A stretch of DNA of 64,000 nucleotides from Oceanospirillaceae bacterium (GCA_015665455.1 JADFAD010000001.1:558001-622000); one strand, 5' to 3'. Positions 47,768 through 56,242 are shown, counted from the stretch's first letter. Program-made: numbers and translations. Notes: generated by a model not told the origin, from the sequence alone.

Positions 47768-48475
47768 GTGATTGAGTTATCCGTTCGCTCTTATATTCGG
47801 CAGATACAAAGCCATCAGCATGATTACCATCAATTGGTGCTGCCGTTGCATGGGTCGATAGATATTGAAATTGATGGAGAAAAAGAGACTATTGGTCCAA
47901 AACGCTGTGCAATTATTCCTGCGGGAAATCTGCATAGTTTCAGTGCGGATGAAAAAGCTCGGTTTCTGGTGGCTGACATGTCTGAATTGCCGAGTAACAT
48001 GAAGGATGTAAGTGGTTACTTTGTATCTATTGATGATGCAATGCAGGCGTATATTTTGTTTGTGGATCATCAGTTGGCGCAATCATGTGACGTTAAAATT
48101 GAACAGCAAATCAATGTTCTCTTTCATCAGCTTCTTTTGGCGCAACGGTTTTTACTGCGTATTGATGATCGTATTAGAAAAGCCATTAATTATTTGGAAG
48201 AAGACCTTCAACGGAAAATAAACTTAGCAACGTTGGCCGATGTGGCTTGTTTAAGTGTCAGTCAATATAAGGTGTTGTTCAAACAACAAATGGGCAAGAC
48301 CACGGGACAATATCTATTGGCTTTACGCATGGAAAAAGCGAAGGCCTTGTTGACCTATTCGGATACTCCAGTAACGATTGTTGCGGAGCAGGTAGGCTAT
48401 CAGGATTTGTCGGCATTTAGCCGACGTTTCTCAAGTTATTTTGGTCAATCACCCCGTTCTTTTATGGCTCGATAG
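47768..48475 (+). CDS. AraC family transcriptional regulator (cupin N domain)
   Basis: A 235-residue regulator starting at GTG 47768 after CAGGAAAGAC. The first 100 residues form a cupin-like effector domain (HQLVLPLHGSIDIEIDG, IPAGNLHSF). The C-terminus has two helix-turn-helix units (LATLADVACLSVSQYKVLFK and VTIVAEQVGYQDLSAFSRRF). It is divergent from phoD, but its target is not known. Confidence 0.88.
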   Translation: MIELSVRSYIRQIQSHQHDYHQLVLPLHGSIDIEIDGEKETIGPKRCAIIPAGNLHSFSADEKARFLVADMSELPSNMKDVSGYFVSIDDAMQAYILFVDHQLAQSCDVKIEQQINVLFHQLLLAQRFLLRIDDRIRKAINYLEEDLQRKINLATLADVACLSVSQYKVLFKQQMGKTTGQYLLALRMEKAKALLTYSDTPVTIVAEQVGYQDLSAFSRRFSSYFGQSPRSFMAR

Positions 48476-48534
48476 GTGAGTTTTCATTACTTTAAATGAA
48501 TGAATTGAACATGGACTTCGTGTGGTTATGAGTA

Positions 48535-48945
48535 TTAGGTTGGAAGGTTTTTAAGAAGCTCTTGTTGGAGTTTGTCTGGTTCACTTCTTAATTTGTTAAT
48601 AAAATCAGCAGGGACTTCTGTTTCGTTATCGTATTTTTCTGCCCAGTCCATCATTGCCAGCATCATCGGCATGAGCTCAATGCCTTTCTTGGTAAGCGTA
48701 TAAATGAATCGAGATCCTTTGGCAGGGTCTTTTGATTTATTGATAATGCCATTACTTTCTAGATCCGCAAGACGGTTTGCAAGAATGTTCGTGGAGATCC
48801 CTTCGCCTGCATCCATGAATTCATGGTAGTACTGGCGTCCCTTAAACATTAAGTCACGAATAATAAGAAAGCTCCACTTATCTCCGAATTGACTCATGCC
48901 AAAACGAACAGGGCAACCTGACCAAGTTTTTGAATTTTTATCTAC
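48535..48945 (-). CDS. HxlR family winged-helix regulator
   Basis: A regulator of 136 residues from the ATG at 48945 (MVDKNSKTWSGCP); a GTG at 48978 would add eleven. It has the conserved Cys (SGCPVRFGM), FGDKWSFLIIRDL and GISTNILANRLADLESNGI. It is divergent from a glutathione transferase gene, with paired palindromes between them. Confidence 0.9.
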   Translation of the reverse strand, partial: VDKNSKTWSGCPVRFGMSQFGDKWSFLIIRDLMFKGRQYYHEFMDAGEGISTNILANRLADLESNGIINKSKDPAKGSRFIYTLTKKGIELMPMMLAMMDWAEKYDNETEVPADFINKLRSEPDKLQQELLKNLPT

Positions 48946-49010
48946 CATGGGCGGAATAGTAACCCAGCTATAAACCACTTACAAAAGATAGAAGCTCAGT
49001 GTTGTATTTT

Positions 49011-49065
49011 ACTTGTAAAAAGCAAGTGATGTGGCTATTGTTTATTTTGCTTGTAAAAAACAAGT
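49011..49065. promoter_or_regulatory. Two near-identical operators between HxlR and GST genes
   Basis: ACTTGTAAAAAGCAAGT (49011-49027) and GCTTGTAAAAAACAAGT (49049-49065) are 17-base imperfect palindromes whose centres are 38 bases apart. They lie between the divergent start codons. A related half-site (CACTTACAAAAG) occurs near 48976. They are strong candidates for binding by the adjacent HxlR protein. Confidence 0.72.
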
Positions 49066-49101
49066 TAATTTATTGATGATACTTTCTAAAGGAGAAGAAA
49101 G

Positions 49102-49752
49102 ATGAAACTGTATGTCATAGCGGGTTCACCAAATTCAAGAAAAGCATTGGCGGTTGTGAATCATTTAGGCTTAGAGGTCGATATAGAATACTTAGACCTT
49201 TTTGAAGGGGATCACAAGCACCCTGAATATACCGCGTTGAATCCAAATGGAATGGTTCCTACGTTGGTGGATGGAGGGCTCAAATTGTGGGAATCAAATG
49301 CAATCATGCAGTATTTGGCGGATACATCTGAAAATGATGTTCTATTTCCAAGAGACCTAGTCCAACGGGCGGATGTCACTCGTTGGCAGATGTGGGAATT
49401 GGCGAATTTTAACCAAGCGTTTGGCACCTTAGCGTTTGAAACCGTAGCAAAACCAAATTTCATGAGTCAGGAAGGAAACGAAGCGGTTGCAAGCTGGGCT
49501 AAAGATAATCTGAATAGATACGCCTCTATTTTGAATCAGCATTTGGAAGATCGAGATTACTTGGTCGGAGATAATATGACCCTTGCTGATTACTCCATGA
49601 TTCATGTTGAGTTTTTTAAGGAAATGGTGCCTTTTGATTGGTCGACCTTTATTCATTTGAATGAATACTTCGAACGCATACGTCAATCAACCCATTGGGT
49701 TGCGACTGCACCAGCGAGTGCTGACCTTATTGGTCGTAAACCTGAAGCGTGA
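49102..49752 (+). CDS. Glutathione S-transferase family protein
   Basis: A 216-residue cytosolic GST. The thioredoxin-like N domain has AGSPNSRKALAVVNHLGL, NPNGMVPTLVDGG and the glutathione-contacting WESNAIMQYLA. The helical C domain includes LVGDNMTLADYSMIHVEF. The ATG follows GGAGAAG. It is probably controlled by the divergent HxlR gene and may serve electrophile detoxification. Confidence 0.9.
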   Translation: MKLYVIAGSPNSRKALAVVNHLGLEVDIEYLDLFEGDHKHPEYTALNPNGMVPTLVDGGLKLWESNAIMQYLADTSENDVLFPRDLVQRADVTRWQMWELANFNQAFGTLAFETVAKPNFMSQEGNEAVASWAKDNLNRYASILNQHLEDRDYLVGDNMTLADYSMIHVEFFKEMVPFDWSTFIHLNEYFERIRQSTHWVATAPASADLIGRKPEA

Positions 49753-49949
49753 TGTCGATGTCTTTATAACCAACGAAATGAAGGCGAGTTTTCAACCGTG
49801 TGACCTTGCAGCAATATGCTCATTTTTTAGCTATAGAGGTCATGTTCATTGGAGGTTCGTCTTTTCAGTCAATCAATCCATCCTTCCTGCAAACACATAT
49901 CGTTGTCACACCGATAAACTGCACTCAAATCCAACAGAGAGAGTGTTGA

Positions 49950-50288
49950 ATGAAACAAATTACCTGGGAAGACTTTCAGCAAGTTGAATTAAGAGTGGGG
50001 ACGATCATTGATGTGGCCGACTTCCCTGAAGCAAGGAACCCTGCGTATAAACTTAAAGTGGATTTTGGAGCGATTATTGGGGTTAAGAAATCCAGTGCCC
50101 AAATCACCGACCTTTATACCAAAGAAGATTTACAAGGCAAACAAGTATTAGCCGTTGTTAATTTCCCCCCGAAACAAATAGGACCGATGAAATCAGAATG
50201 TTTGGTGACAGGTTTGTATCGAGAAGATGGCGCTGTGGTTTTGGCCGTACCGGATTCTAACGTAGCCAACGGATCAAAATTGGGTTAG
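49950..50288 (+). CDS. csaA: CsaA-like tRNA-binding-domain protein
   Basis: A 112-residue homodimer-type OB-fold protein. [17 protein letters not shown] opens the EMAP-II/tRNA-binding domain, and [20 protein letters not shown] is typical of CsaA. Known CsaA has chaperone or secretion-related roles and binds tRNA. It is alone, about 200 bases after the GST gene. Confidence 0.88.
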   Translation: MKQITWEDFQQVELRVGTIIDVADFPEARNPAYKLKVDFGAIIGVKKSSAQITDLYTKEDLQGKQVLAVVNFPPKQIGPMKSECLVTGLYREDGAVVLAVPDSNVANGSKLG

Positions 50289-50391
50289 TTCGTACTGGCA
50301 TTAATGAAGTTAACATGTTGTTTTGTTTGATCCTTTGGAATAACAGGCGTTATGATGAATTGAACCTTAGACGCCTGATGACTGAGTAGAT

Positions 50392-50805
50392 ATGAAATAT
50401 CCGAGTTTACTTTTCTCTTTTGTTTTGTTCGTGTTTCAATTCATGATTCCATTGGCCTCGCAAGCTAACGCTTCAGAAACCCTCCAAGACAAAGTAAAAG
50501 AAGGGCAGACCCTGATAAAGTTGATGGAAATAAAGCCTAATGAAATAGGTGCCATCGAGTTTTCTGTAAAAAGCGCTGTCTTAGCTGGATTCTATTTCGA
50601 CTTCCCGCACGCAAAAATAGAAGGTTATAAAGGCTCTTACGTTCTGGAGATGAAGGACAAGAACGGTTACGCAAGTGTATCAACTGGCCCAGTGGACAAT
50701 GGTGTTGCGACCCGTTTTGAATCACGAAAGGGTAAGATTAAGTTTGAATACAAAAATAACACGGGAGAGTCTTATCCCGTGTTATTTTGGAAGAAAGCGT
50801 TATAA
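50392..50805 (+). CDS. Hypothetical secreted protein
   Basis: A 137-residue protein with a clear signal peptide (LLFSFVLFVFQFMIPLASQA). The mature part is a small beta-rich domain of a kind I do not recognise. A perfect 14-bp hairpin lies in its last codons. It is followed 12 bases later by another hypothetical gene. Confidence 0.7.
   Translation: MKYPSLLFSFVLFVFQFMIPLASQANASETLQDKVKEGQTLIKLMEIKPNEIGAIEFSVKSAVLAGFYFDFPHAKIEGYKGSYVLEMKDKNGYASVSTGPVDNGVATRFESRKGKIKFEYKNNTGESYPVLFWKKAL
50753..50788 (+). terminator. Terminator-like hairpin inside the 3-prime coding end
   Basis: AAAATAACACGGGA (50753-50766) pairs perfectly with TCCCGTGTTATTTT (50775-50788) around an eight-base loop, ending 14 bases before the stop codon. 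The right arm ends in TTTT, as in an intrinsic terminator. It could limit transcription of the next gene. Confidence 0.6.
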
Positions 50806-50817
50806 ACCAAGGATGCA

Positions 50818-51123
50818 ATGATTACTTTGAACATCAACTCAAGTACAGGGAAGGAAATTCTAAATTGTATCAAAACTTGCTCAAACCCTTTTGATCGAAG
50901 TGAACCATCATCTGAAGAGTTAACCATTAGGGCCATTGAAGGCATATTGGTGCAGTATTCAAAGGAATCCGTTCTGGAGGTGTTGAATCAAGAGCTTCAG
51001 AGATTAGATGGTATTCTTGCAGAAAAGCAGGGAGGAATGACCGCTTATGAAATTCAATTGGAAGACAAGGATGCTCGTTGGAATTGTAAAGCTGCGATTA
51101 ATTATCTGAAGCTAAGTGAGTAA
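50818..51123 (+). CDS. Hypothetical cytoplasmic protein
   Basis: A 101-residue soluble, acidic protein with mostly helical character and two cysteines in LNCIKTCSNPF. It starts 12 bases after the preceding secreted protein gene with AAGGATGC ahead of the ATG. I do not recognise the family. Confidence 0.6.
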   Translation: MITLNINSSTGKEILNCIKTCSNPFDRSEPSSEELTIRAIEGILVQYSKESVLEVLNQELQRLDGILAEKQGGMTAYEIQLEDKDARWNCKAAINYLKLSE

Positions 51124-51245
51124 GTCGTTAGATTTAAAGATTAAGGTATATGTTTAAGTGTTCTTTTATTTATATTTAAAACTAAATCGTATTAGATTTA
51201 TTGTTTGATTGATCTGGGTTGTAATGTTCTATAAATAAAACAAAG

Positions 51246-51279
51246 ATAAAAGGCCATTTATTGAATGACCTTTTATTTT
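51246..51279. terminator. Bidirectional terminator before bacteriohemerythrin
   Basis: ATAAAAGGCCATT (51246-51258) and AATGACCTTTTAT (51264-51276) pair with one mismatch, which is a G-U wobble in the minus-strand RNA. T-rich sequence flanks both sides. It separates convergent genes. Confidence 0.65.
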
Positions 51280-51288
51280 ATTAATCCC

Positions 51289-51867
51289 CTATTTTATGCC
51301 GCTTTCTATTAAGTGATTACTGTAAAGTTTATCTGTTCTATTAATATGGTTTAACAACCAGTTTGTTAAAAAGTCACTCACTTCAATGAGGGAATCATGA
51401 CCTTCTCGTTTGTACTTCTCTACAAAGCTTTCGACCTGCAAAATCATGGATTCATGTTGACGCTTGTGGTTTTCAAACTCAGGATAGTTCGCTTGTTTCA
51501 TGAAGCTTTCTTCACGCTCAAAGTGGAACTTAGTATACGCCACTAGCTCTTCAAGGGCTTGTCGTTCGAACTCTGCATCGGTGTAGTAATCGTAGGCAGT
51601 TTTGAACTGATTCAGTAAATTAATCAACTTCTTATGATCATTGTCGAGTACTTCGACACCCACGCTGTATTCGTCTTTCCAAACGATGGCTTGTTTGTAA
51701 TTGAACTTCTTATAGGCAAGCGGGATGAGTGCGAGCACAACGATTAAAATCCAGGGGACGGGGTTGTCTAGGCCGATTAAAAAGCCAAGACCGATGGCCA
51801 CAATGATCAAACCAATAGCTGCTGCAAAGATGAGAGAGTTGAATCTTTTGGTCATGTCTAAACCCAC
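51289..51867 (-). CDS. Membrane-anchored bacteriohemerythrin
   Basis: A 192-residue protein (or 188 from the second Met). Two close N-terminal helices (about 10-55) are followed by a hemerythrin domain binding a di-iron centre. The ligands are visible as DNDHKKLI, KFHFEREESFM, ENHKRQHESMI and LLNHINRTD. Such proteins bind O2 and sometimes NO. It is divergent from nirS, sharing a 517-base region, and a Fur-like site lies close to its start. Confidence 0.9.
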   Translation of the reverse strand: MGLDMTKRFNSLIFAAAIGLIIVAIGLGFLIGLDNPVPWILIVVLALIPLAYKKFNYKQAIVWKDEYSVGVEVLDNDHKKLINLLNQFKTAYDYYTDAEFERQALEELVAYTKFHFEREESFMKQANYPEFENHKRQHESMILQVESFVEKYKREGHDSLIEVSDFLTNWLLNHINRTDKLYSNHLIESGIK

Positions 51868-51898
51868 TTTAATACAGTTAACTTTTTGCGGATTATTA

Positions 51899-51917
51899 TT
51901 AAATGCGGATCATTATC
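51899..51917 (-). promoter_or_regulatory. Fur-box-like site upstream of bacteriohemerythrin
   Basis: On the minus strand GATAATGATCCGCATTTAA agrees with the 19-base Fur consensus at about 13 positions, including the full first nine. It lies 32-50 bases before the hemerythrin start, which suggests iron control. The region is AT-rich, so chance similarity is possible. Confidence 0.4.
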
Positions 51918-52063
51918 AATAATGAGTTTATTTAATATTAATCGCTTTTTAATTGATTTATGGTCTATTAATTGCTTTTCGAAATAATATCAAAAGACTA
52001 TTAATGACAATGAGCCAAGTTTTACATAAAACCCACGTTTAAACTCGGTTAATGGTTTTATCA

Positions 52064-52077
52064 TTGAGGCAGATCAA
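52064..52077 (+). promoter_or_regulatory. FNR/DNR box upstream of nirS (distal)
   Basis: TTGAGGCAGATCAA matches TTGAT-N4-ATCAA at nine of ten positions. The predicted start point would fall near 52112. Confidence 0.62.
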
Positions 52078-52112
52078 AAAGTAGTTGATTCTTTTAGTCG
52101 GTTATTCGGCTA

Positions 52113-52126
52113 TTGATCGAAGTCAT
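52113..52126 (+). promoter_or_regulatory. FNR/DNR-like box upstream of nirS (proximal)
   Basis: TTGATCGAAGTCAT matches at eight of ten positions, the same quality as the norC box. Its centre is 49 bases downstream of the distal box, and TAGTGT at 52151-52156 could be its -10. Either box, or both, may drive nirS. Confidence 0.5.
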
Positions 52127-52384
52127 GATTTTAAAATGAATTTTTACCCATAGTGTGTTCAAAGCGATACGGATGCGTTGCGTTCAGTGTTGCTTTGATC
52201 AGTGTGCCTGATCGTTCGAACGAAGAAAGCTATGAAAACGTTTGAAGGAATAAGACACGTTGTAACAGAGAAACATCAGCAGACTGATATTGATTGGTAT
52301 TGATCGCAACCTGAAACGATCACAACCCGGAAGTATAGAAAAGGTCTGTGGTGTGTACCTTGATAGCACTGGGGATAATGTCCT

Positions 52385-54013
52385 ATGAAAAAACTCAAGT
52401 TTGGATTGTCTGCAATTGGTCTAGCCGTTGGTATGGCAGCGACAGGTTTATCACTACCTGCATTCGCTGGTGGCCCAACTATGTCCGAGAAGGATTTTGA
52501 AGAAACAAACCTTAAATACTTCCAGCGTTGTGCGGGTTGTCACGGGGTACTTCGAAAGGGGGCGACGGGTAAGAATCTTGAGCCGAAAAACATGTTGAAG
52601 AAAGGTCAAGCTCGTTTAGAGAAGATCATTGCATACGGTACTGAAGGCGGCATGAACAACTTCGATGACATCTTCACCAAAGATGAAATATCCAAGTTGG
52701 CTACTTACATTCAGATGGAGCCGCCGGTACCGCCTGAAATGTCCTTGGCACAAATGAAAGAGCTGACTAAGCAATTTGTGCCTCTTAAAGATTATCCAAC
52801 GAAGCCTTTACATGGCCGTAACTGGCAGAATTTCTTCGTTGTGATTGAGCGTGACGCAGGTAAAGCCGCCATCATTGACGGTGACACCAAAGAAGTGATT
52901 GACCATATTGATACGGGTTATGCGGTACACGTAATTAAGGGGACAGAGCACCATAAAAAAGATCACGCAAAAGATGTAGGCCGTTTTTGGTACACCATTG
53001 GTCGTGATGGCAAAGTAAACAAGATCGATTTGTGGCAGAAGCCAGGCAAGATGTTAGTTGCTGAAACCCAGATGGCTTATGACGCACGTGACATCGCAGT
53101 TTCCGGCGATGGTAAGTACGTTATTGCGGGTGGTTACTGGCCAGCACACTTCGTGATCATGGACGCTGAAACACTTGAACCTTTAAAAGTGGTTTCTACT
53201 CGTGGTTATAACACTAAGGGTGAGTACATCAATGAAGCGCGTGTAGCTGCTATCTATACTGCGCCAAATGAATCTGCATTCATCGTTGCGGTGAAAGAAA
53301 CCGGTAAGATGCTTCAGGTGGATTACACCGATCTTGATAACTTGAACATCACAGCCATTGAATCCGCTGAATTCCTGCATGACGGGTTCTTCGATCCCTC
53401 GGGTCGTTATTTCCAGATCGCTGCTAACGCATCAAACAAGATGGTCGTCGTTGATACGAAAGACGCCAAACTTGAGAAAATGATTGATGTCGACAAGCTT
53501 CCTCACCCAGGCCCTGGTGCTAACTGGATTGATGAGAAGTGTGGCCCTGTGGGTGGTACCACGCATTTGGGGGTCGGTCTTGTTTCAGTGTGGGGTAATG
53601 ATCCGATTAATCACCCCGATCAGGCGTGGAAGCTTTGTTACGAAGTGGAAACTGATGGTGCAGGTGTATTCATTCGTACGCATGAGAAATCTGATTACGT
53701 ATGGGCGGATCAGTTGAAACACCCTGAGCCTGAAGTTCAGCAATCTGTACAAGTCTTCGATAAGAAAACACGTGAAATTGTTAAAACCATTCGTGTGACG
53801 GAAGAAGAGGGTAAGGCTGCGCTTCACATGGAGTTCAACGAAGACGGTACGGAAGTTTGGGTATCCGTTTGGAACCGAGCTGATGCGAAAAACCCAACGG
53901 GTGAAATCGTTGTTTACGATTCAAAGACTCTCAAAGAGAAGAAGCGAATCAAAGGCTTAACCACTCCTACTGGTAAGTTCAACGTGTACAACCGAGCGAA
54001 CCACAAAACGTAA
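52385..54013 (+). CDS. nirS: NirS, cytochrome cd1 nitrite reductase
   Basis: A 542-residue periplasmic enzyme reducing nitrite to NO. A signal peptide ends AFAGG. The cytochrome c domain has RCAGCHGVLRKGATG. The d1 propeller follows with HGRNWQNFFVV, WYTIGRDGKVNKIDLW, GGYWPAHFVIMDAE and LHMEFNEDGTEVWVSVWNR, the usual NirS landmarks. It lies 16.5 kb from the haem d1 genes rather than in front of nirC-F, and it precedes the NirT-type fusion gene. Confidence 0.96.
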   Translation: MKKLKFGLSAIGLAVGMAATGLSLPAFAGGPTMSEKDFEETNLKYFQRCAGCHGVLRKGATGKNLEPKNMLKKGQARLEKIIAYGTEGGMNNFDDIFTKDEISKLATYIQMEPPVPPEMSLAQMKELTKQFVPLKDYPTKPLHGRNWQNFFVVIERDAGKAAIIDGDTKEVIDHIDTGYAVHVIKGTEHHKKDHAKDVGRFWYTIGRDGKVNKIDLWQKPGKMLVAETQMAYDARDIAVSGDGKYVIAGGYWPAHFVIMDAETLEPLKVVSTRGYNTKGEYINEARVAAIYTAPNESAFIVAVKETGKMLQVDYTDLDNLNITAIESAEFLHDGFFDPSGRYFQIAANASNKMVVVDTKDAKLEKMIDVDKLPHPGPGANWIDEKCGPVGGTTHLGVGLVSVWGNDPINHPDQAWKLCYEVETDGAGVFIRTHEKSDYVWADQLKHPEPEVQQSVQVFDKKTREIVKTIRVTEEEGKAALHMEFNEDGTEVWVSVWNRADAKNPTGEIVVYDSKTLKEKKRIKGLTTPTGKFNVYNRANHKT

Positions 54014-54177
54014 TTAAGTTTTACGTTCGCACAGAGCAGGGCAAAGGCGAGCATTGCCATTGCCTTACTCGAAAGAGAGTGACCGAAAGTGTGTTTCGGT
54101 TGCTCATCTTTGTTGATCATCAAGGGCATCTTCATTAAATCTTATACGGTTTATTTCCTGTGAAGGGGACAATCGCC

Positions 54178-54228
54178 ATGGAATTTAATGATCATTATAA
54201 CGCCCGACTCTGGATTCACCCTGGTTAG
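54178..54228 (+). CDS. 16-codon leader-like open frame before the nirT fusion
   Basis: ATG at 54178 is preceded by AAGGGGA at good spacing and reads MEFNDHYNARLWIHPG before a TAG. It ends 27 bases before the fusion gene. It may be a leader peptide, a coupled small protein, or the remnant of a longer gene. The evidence is only the ribosome site and composition. Confidence 0.3.
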   Translation: MEFNDHYNARLWIHPG

Positions 54229-54255
54229 ATAGCTCAATGTGAGGCTGAAGAAACT

Positions 54256-56109
54256 ATGGCTGATAAAATCGTACATAAACCGGGTTTCTTAAATCGTCGA
54301 CTCATACTCGGTACTACAATTGCCGGTGCAGTTGTATTTTTTATTGTCGGCATCATCTTCTGGGGCGGTTTCAATACGGCCATGGAAGCCACCAACAACT
54401 TAGAATTTTGCATTGGCTGTCATGAGATGGAAGCCAATGTCTACCAAGAATATACGCCCACGATTCACTACTCCAACCGAACGGGTGTGCGCGCAGGCTG
54501 TCCTGATTGCCACGTACCAAGGCCTTGGATTCACAAGATGGTGCGTAAGATTCAAGCCTCCAAAGAAGTTTTCTCTTGGTTGACCGGAAAAATCGACACC
54601 AAAGAAGAATTTGAAGACCATCGCTTCACCATGGCGAAAAGTGTTTGGAAGGCCATGAAAGAAACGGATTCTCGCGAATGTCGAAACTGTCATAACTTCG
54701 AATCCATGAACCCTGAACACCAAAAGCCACGTGCGCGTAAGCAACACTTGAACGCGTTTAATGAAGGGCAAACGTGTATTGATTGTCATAAAGGTATTGC
54801 TCATAACGACGTTCGGCACATGCTGAGCGACGAAGAGTTGGAAGAAATTGAAAAACCGAACCCGGACTACATACGTGAAATCCCTCAAATGTACAAAGAT
54901 GGATTAGCGCGTGTAGAAGCCAAAGAAGCGGAAGAAGCGGAGCAAGAACGCCTCGCTAAAGCTGAACTGAAAGCCAAGCAACAGCAACGCATCGAAGGTG
55001 CCGTTGCGGATGCACTGGACAGCTATAAAGCAGAGCAGGCTCTCTTAGCAGAAGCAGCCTCGAAAGCAGCGGCCAGTGCGAGTGATAAAGGTGGCAAAGC
55101 GGTTAAACCGGCTGCTAAAAAAGCTGCAAAAGCCAGCGGAATTAAAGTGAATTGGTCCAAGGCGGGTTCACGCGACATCACTATTTTCTATCCGGGACAA
55201 ACCTCCATTGAATGGATCTTAAATGGCCGAGATCACGGTGGCTCAAGACCGTTCAGTAAAGGCGGTGATCGCTGTGTCACGTGTCATGACAAAGAAACGT
55301 CTGACATGGGCGCTAAGATAGTCAGTGGTGAAAAAGCGGAAGCGACTCCTATTCCGGGTAAACGCGGCAGTATTCCTGTGAGTGTGGATGCAACCTACGA
55401 TGATGAGAACCTTTATATGCGCTTTAGTTGGGAAGATGGCGAACATGCACCAGTTCCGTTTGCGGACGGCGGCAAGATGGACCCAGAAAACTCAATGAAA
55501 CTGGCGATTATGTTCGCAACAGACGAAGTGGAGTTTGCAGATCGAGCAGGTTGCTGGGGCACATGTCACCATGACGCCAAAAACATGCCTGATGCACCGG
55601 ATGCCGACACACTGGCGGCCAGTGAGTTCTCCAAGCAAATCAATATTGGTGATGGCGTGACTAAGTACATCAAAGAAAGCCGTACCAAGCTTGAAGTGAA
55701 AGGTCGCCGAGGTAAGAAACGCGGCGGTTGGGACAAGCTTAAGTCTGCTGATGAAATCGCAGCGGATACTAACGCAGGCAAGTACATGGACATCGTCCGC
55801 TACAAGTCAGGCAAAGGTGAAGTGGAAGACGGTTACATCATGGAACAACGTATCATGCATGGCAGCCAGATCTCAGCGTTTGATGCAAAACTCAAGAATG
55901 GCACCTGGACAGTGGTTATGAAGCGTAAGCTGGTTCCTGGTAAAGAGGGCAATAAGGCGGGTGATATTACGTTGGAGAAAGGCAAGACTTATAACTTTGG
56001 TTTTGCCATTCATGATGACTATTCCAACTCACGATTCCACCATGTATCACTTGGGTACAAGTTGGGCATCGACAATGAGGATGGAGACATCAACGCGGCT
56101 CATCAATAA
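54256..56109 (+). CDS. NapC/NirT tetrahaem cytochrome fused to an ethylbenzene-dehydrogenase-type haem domain
   Basis: A 617-residue membrane-anchored multihaem protein. One N-terminal helix (about 20-40) is followed by four CxxCH sites of the NapC/NirT domain (CIGCH, CPDCH, CRNCH, CIDCH; about 53-180). A charged, Ala/Lys-rich coiled-coil linker spans about 215-300. The C-terminal half carries CVTCH and the rarer CWGTCH, with VDATYDDENLYMRFSWEDG typical of ethylbenzene dehydrogenase gamma/haem b-binding domains. It follows nirS and probably moves quinol electrons to periplasmic acceptors. Confidence 0.85.
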   Translation: MADKIVHKPGFLNRRLILGTTIAGAVVFFIVGIIFWGGFNTAMEATNNLEFCIGCHEMEANVYQEYTPTIHYSNRTGVRAGCPDCHVPRPWIHKMVRKIQASKEVFSWLTGKIDTKEEFEDHRFTMAKSVWKAMKETDSRECRNCHNFESMNPEHQKPRARKQHLNAFNEGQTCIDCHKGIAHNDVRHMLSDEELEEIEKPNPDYIREIPQMYKDGLARVEAKEAEEAEQERLAKAELKAKQQQRIEGAVADALDSYKAEQALLAEAASKAAASASDKGGKAVKPAAKKAAKASGIKVNWSKAGSRDITIFYPGQTSIEWILNGRDHGGSRPFSKGGDRCVTCHDKETSDMGAKIVSGEKAEATPIPGKRGSIPVSVDATYDDENLYMRFSWEDGEHAPVPFADGGKMDPENSMKLAIMFATDEVEFADRAGCWGTCHHDAKNMPDAPDADTLAASEFSKQINIGDGVTKYIKESRTKLEVKGRRGKKRGGWDKLKSADEIAADTNAGKYMDIVRYKSGKGEVEDGYIMEQRIMHGSQISAFDAKLKNGTWTVVMKRKLVPGKEGNKAGDITLEKGKTYNFGFAIHDDYSNSRFHHVSLGYKLGIDNEDGDINAAHQ

Positions 56110-56152
56110 ACTTGAATAGGGAAAATAAAAGACCAAATAGGTAAACGAAGTA

Positions 56153-56176
56153 GGCACTCACTCCGAGTGCCTTTTT
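56153..56176 (+). terminator. Terminator after the nirT fusion
   Basis: GGCACTC (56153-56159) and GAGTGCC (56165-56171) form a 7-bp stem with a five-base loop and TTTTT follows, so nirS-nirT transcription should end before the cupredoxin gene. Confidence 0.82.
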
Positions 56177-56242
56177 CGTCTCTGTTATTTGGGAAATAGT
56201 TGATAAATGAGCAAAAACACCGACAAATCACAAGGCCTAATT

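Larger units (their letters stand above)
51868..52384. other. Regulatory region between bacteriohemerythrin and nirS
   Basis: This 517-base gap holds the Fur-like site near the hemerythrin start and two FNR/DNR-type boxes before nirS. The 260 bases from the second box to the nirS ATG would be a long leader; I see no protein gene in it, and no obvious strong hairpin. Confidence 0.6.

Noticed and set aside
54084-54106. Terminator between nirS and the nirT fusion
   Set aside because: ACCGAAA/TTTCGGT can pair, but no T-run follows and the next gene seems to depend on nirS transcription.
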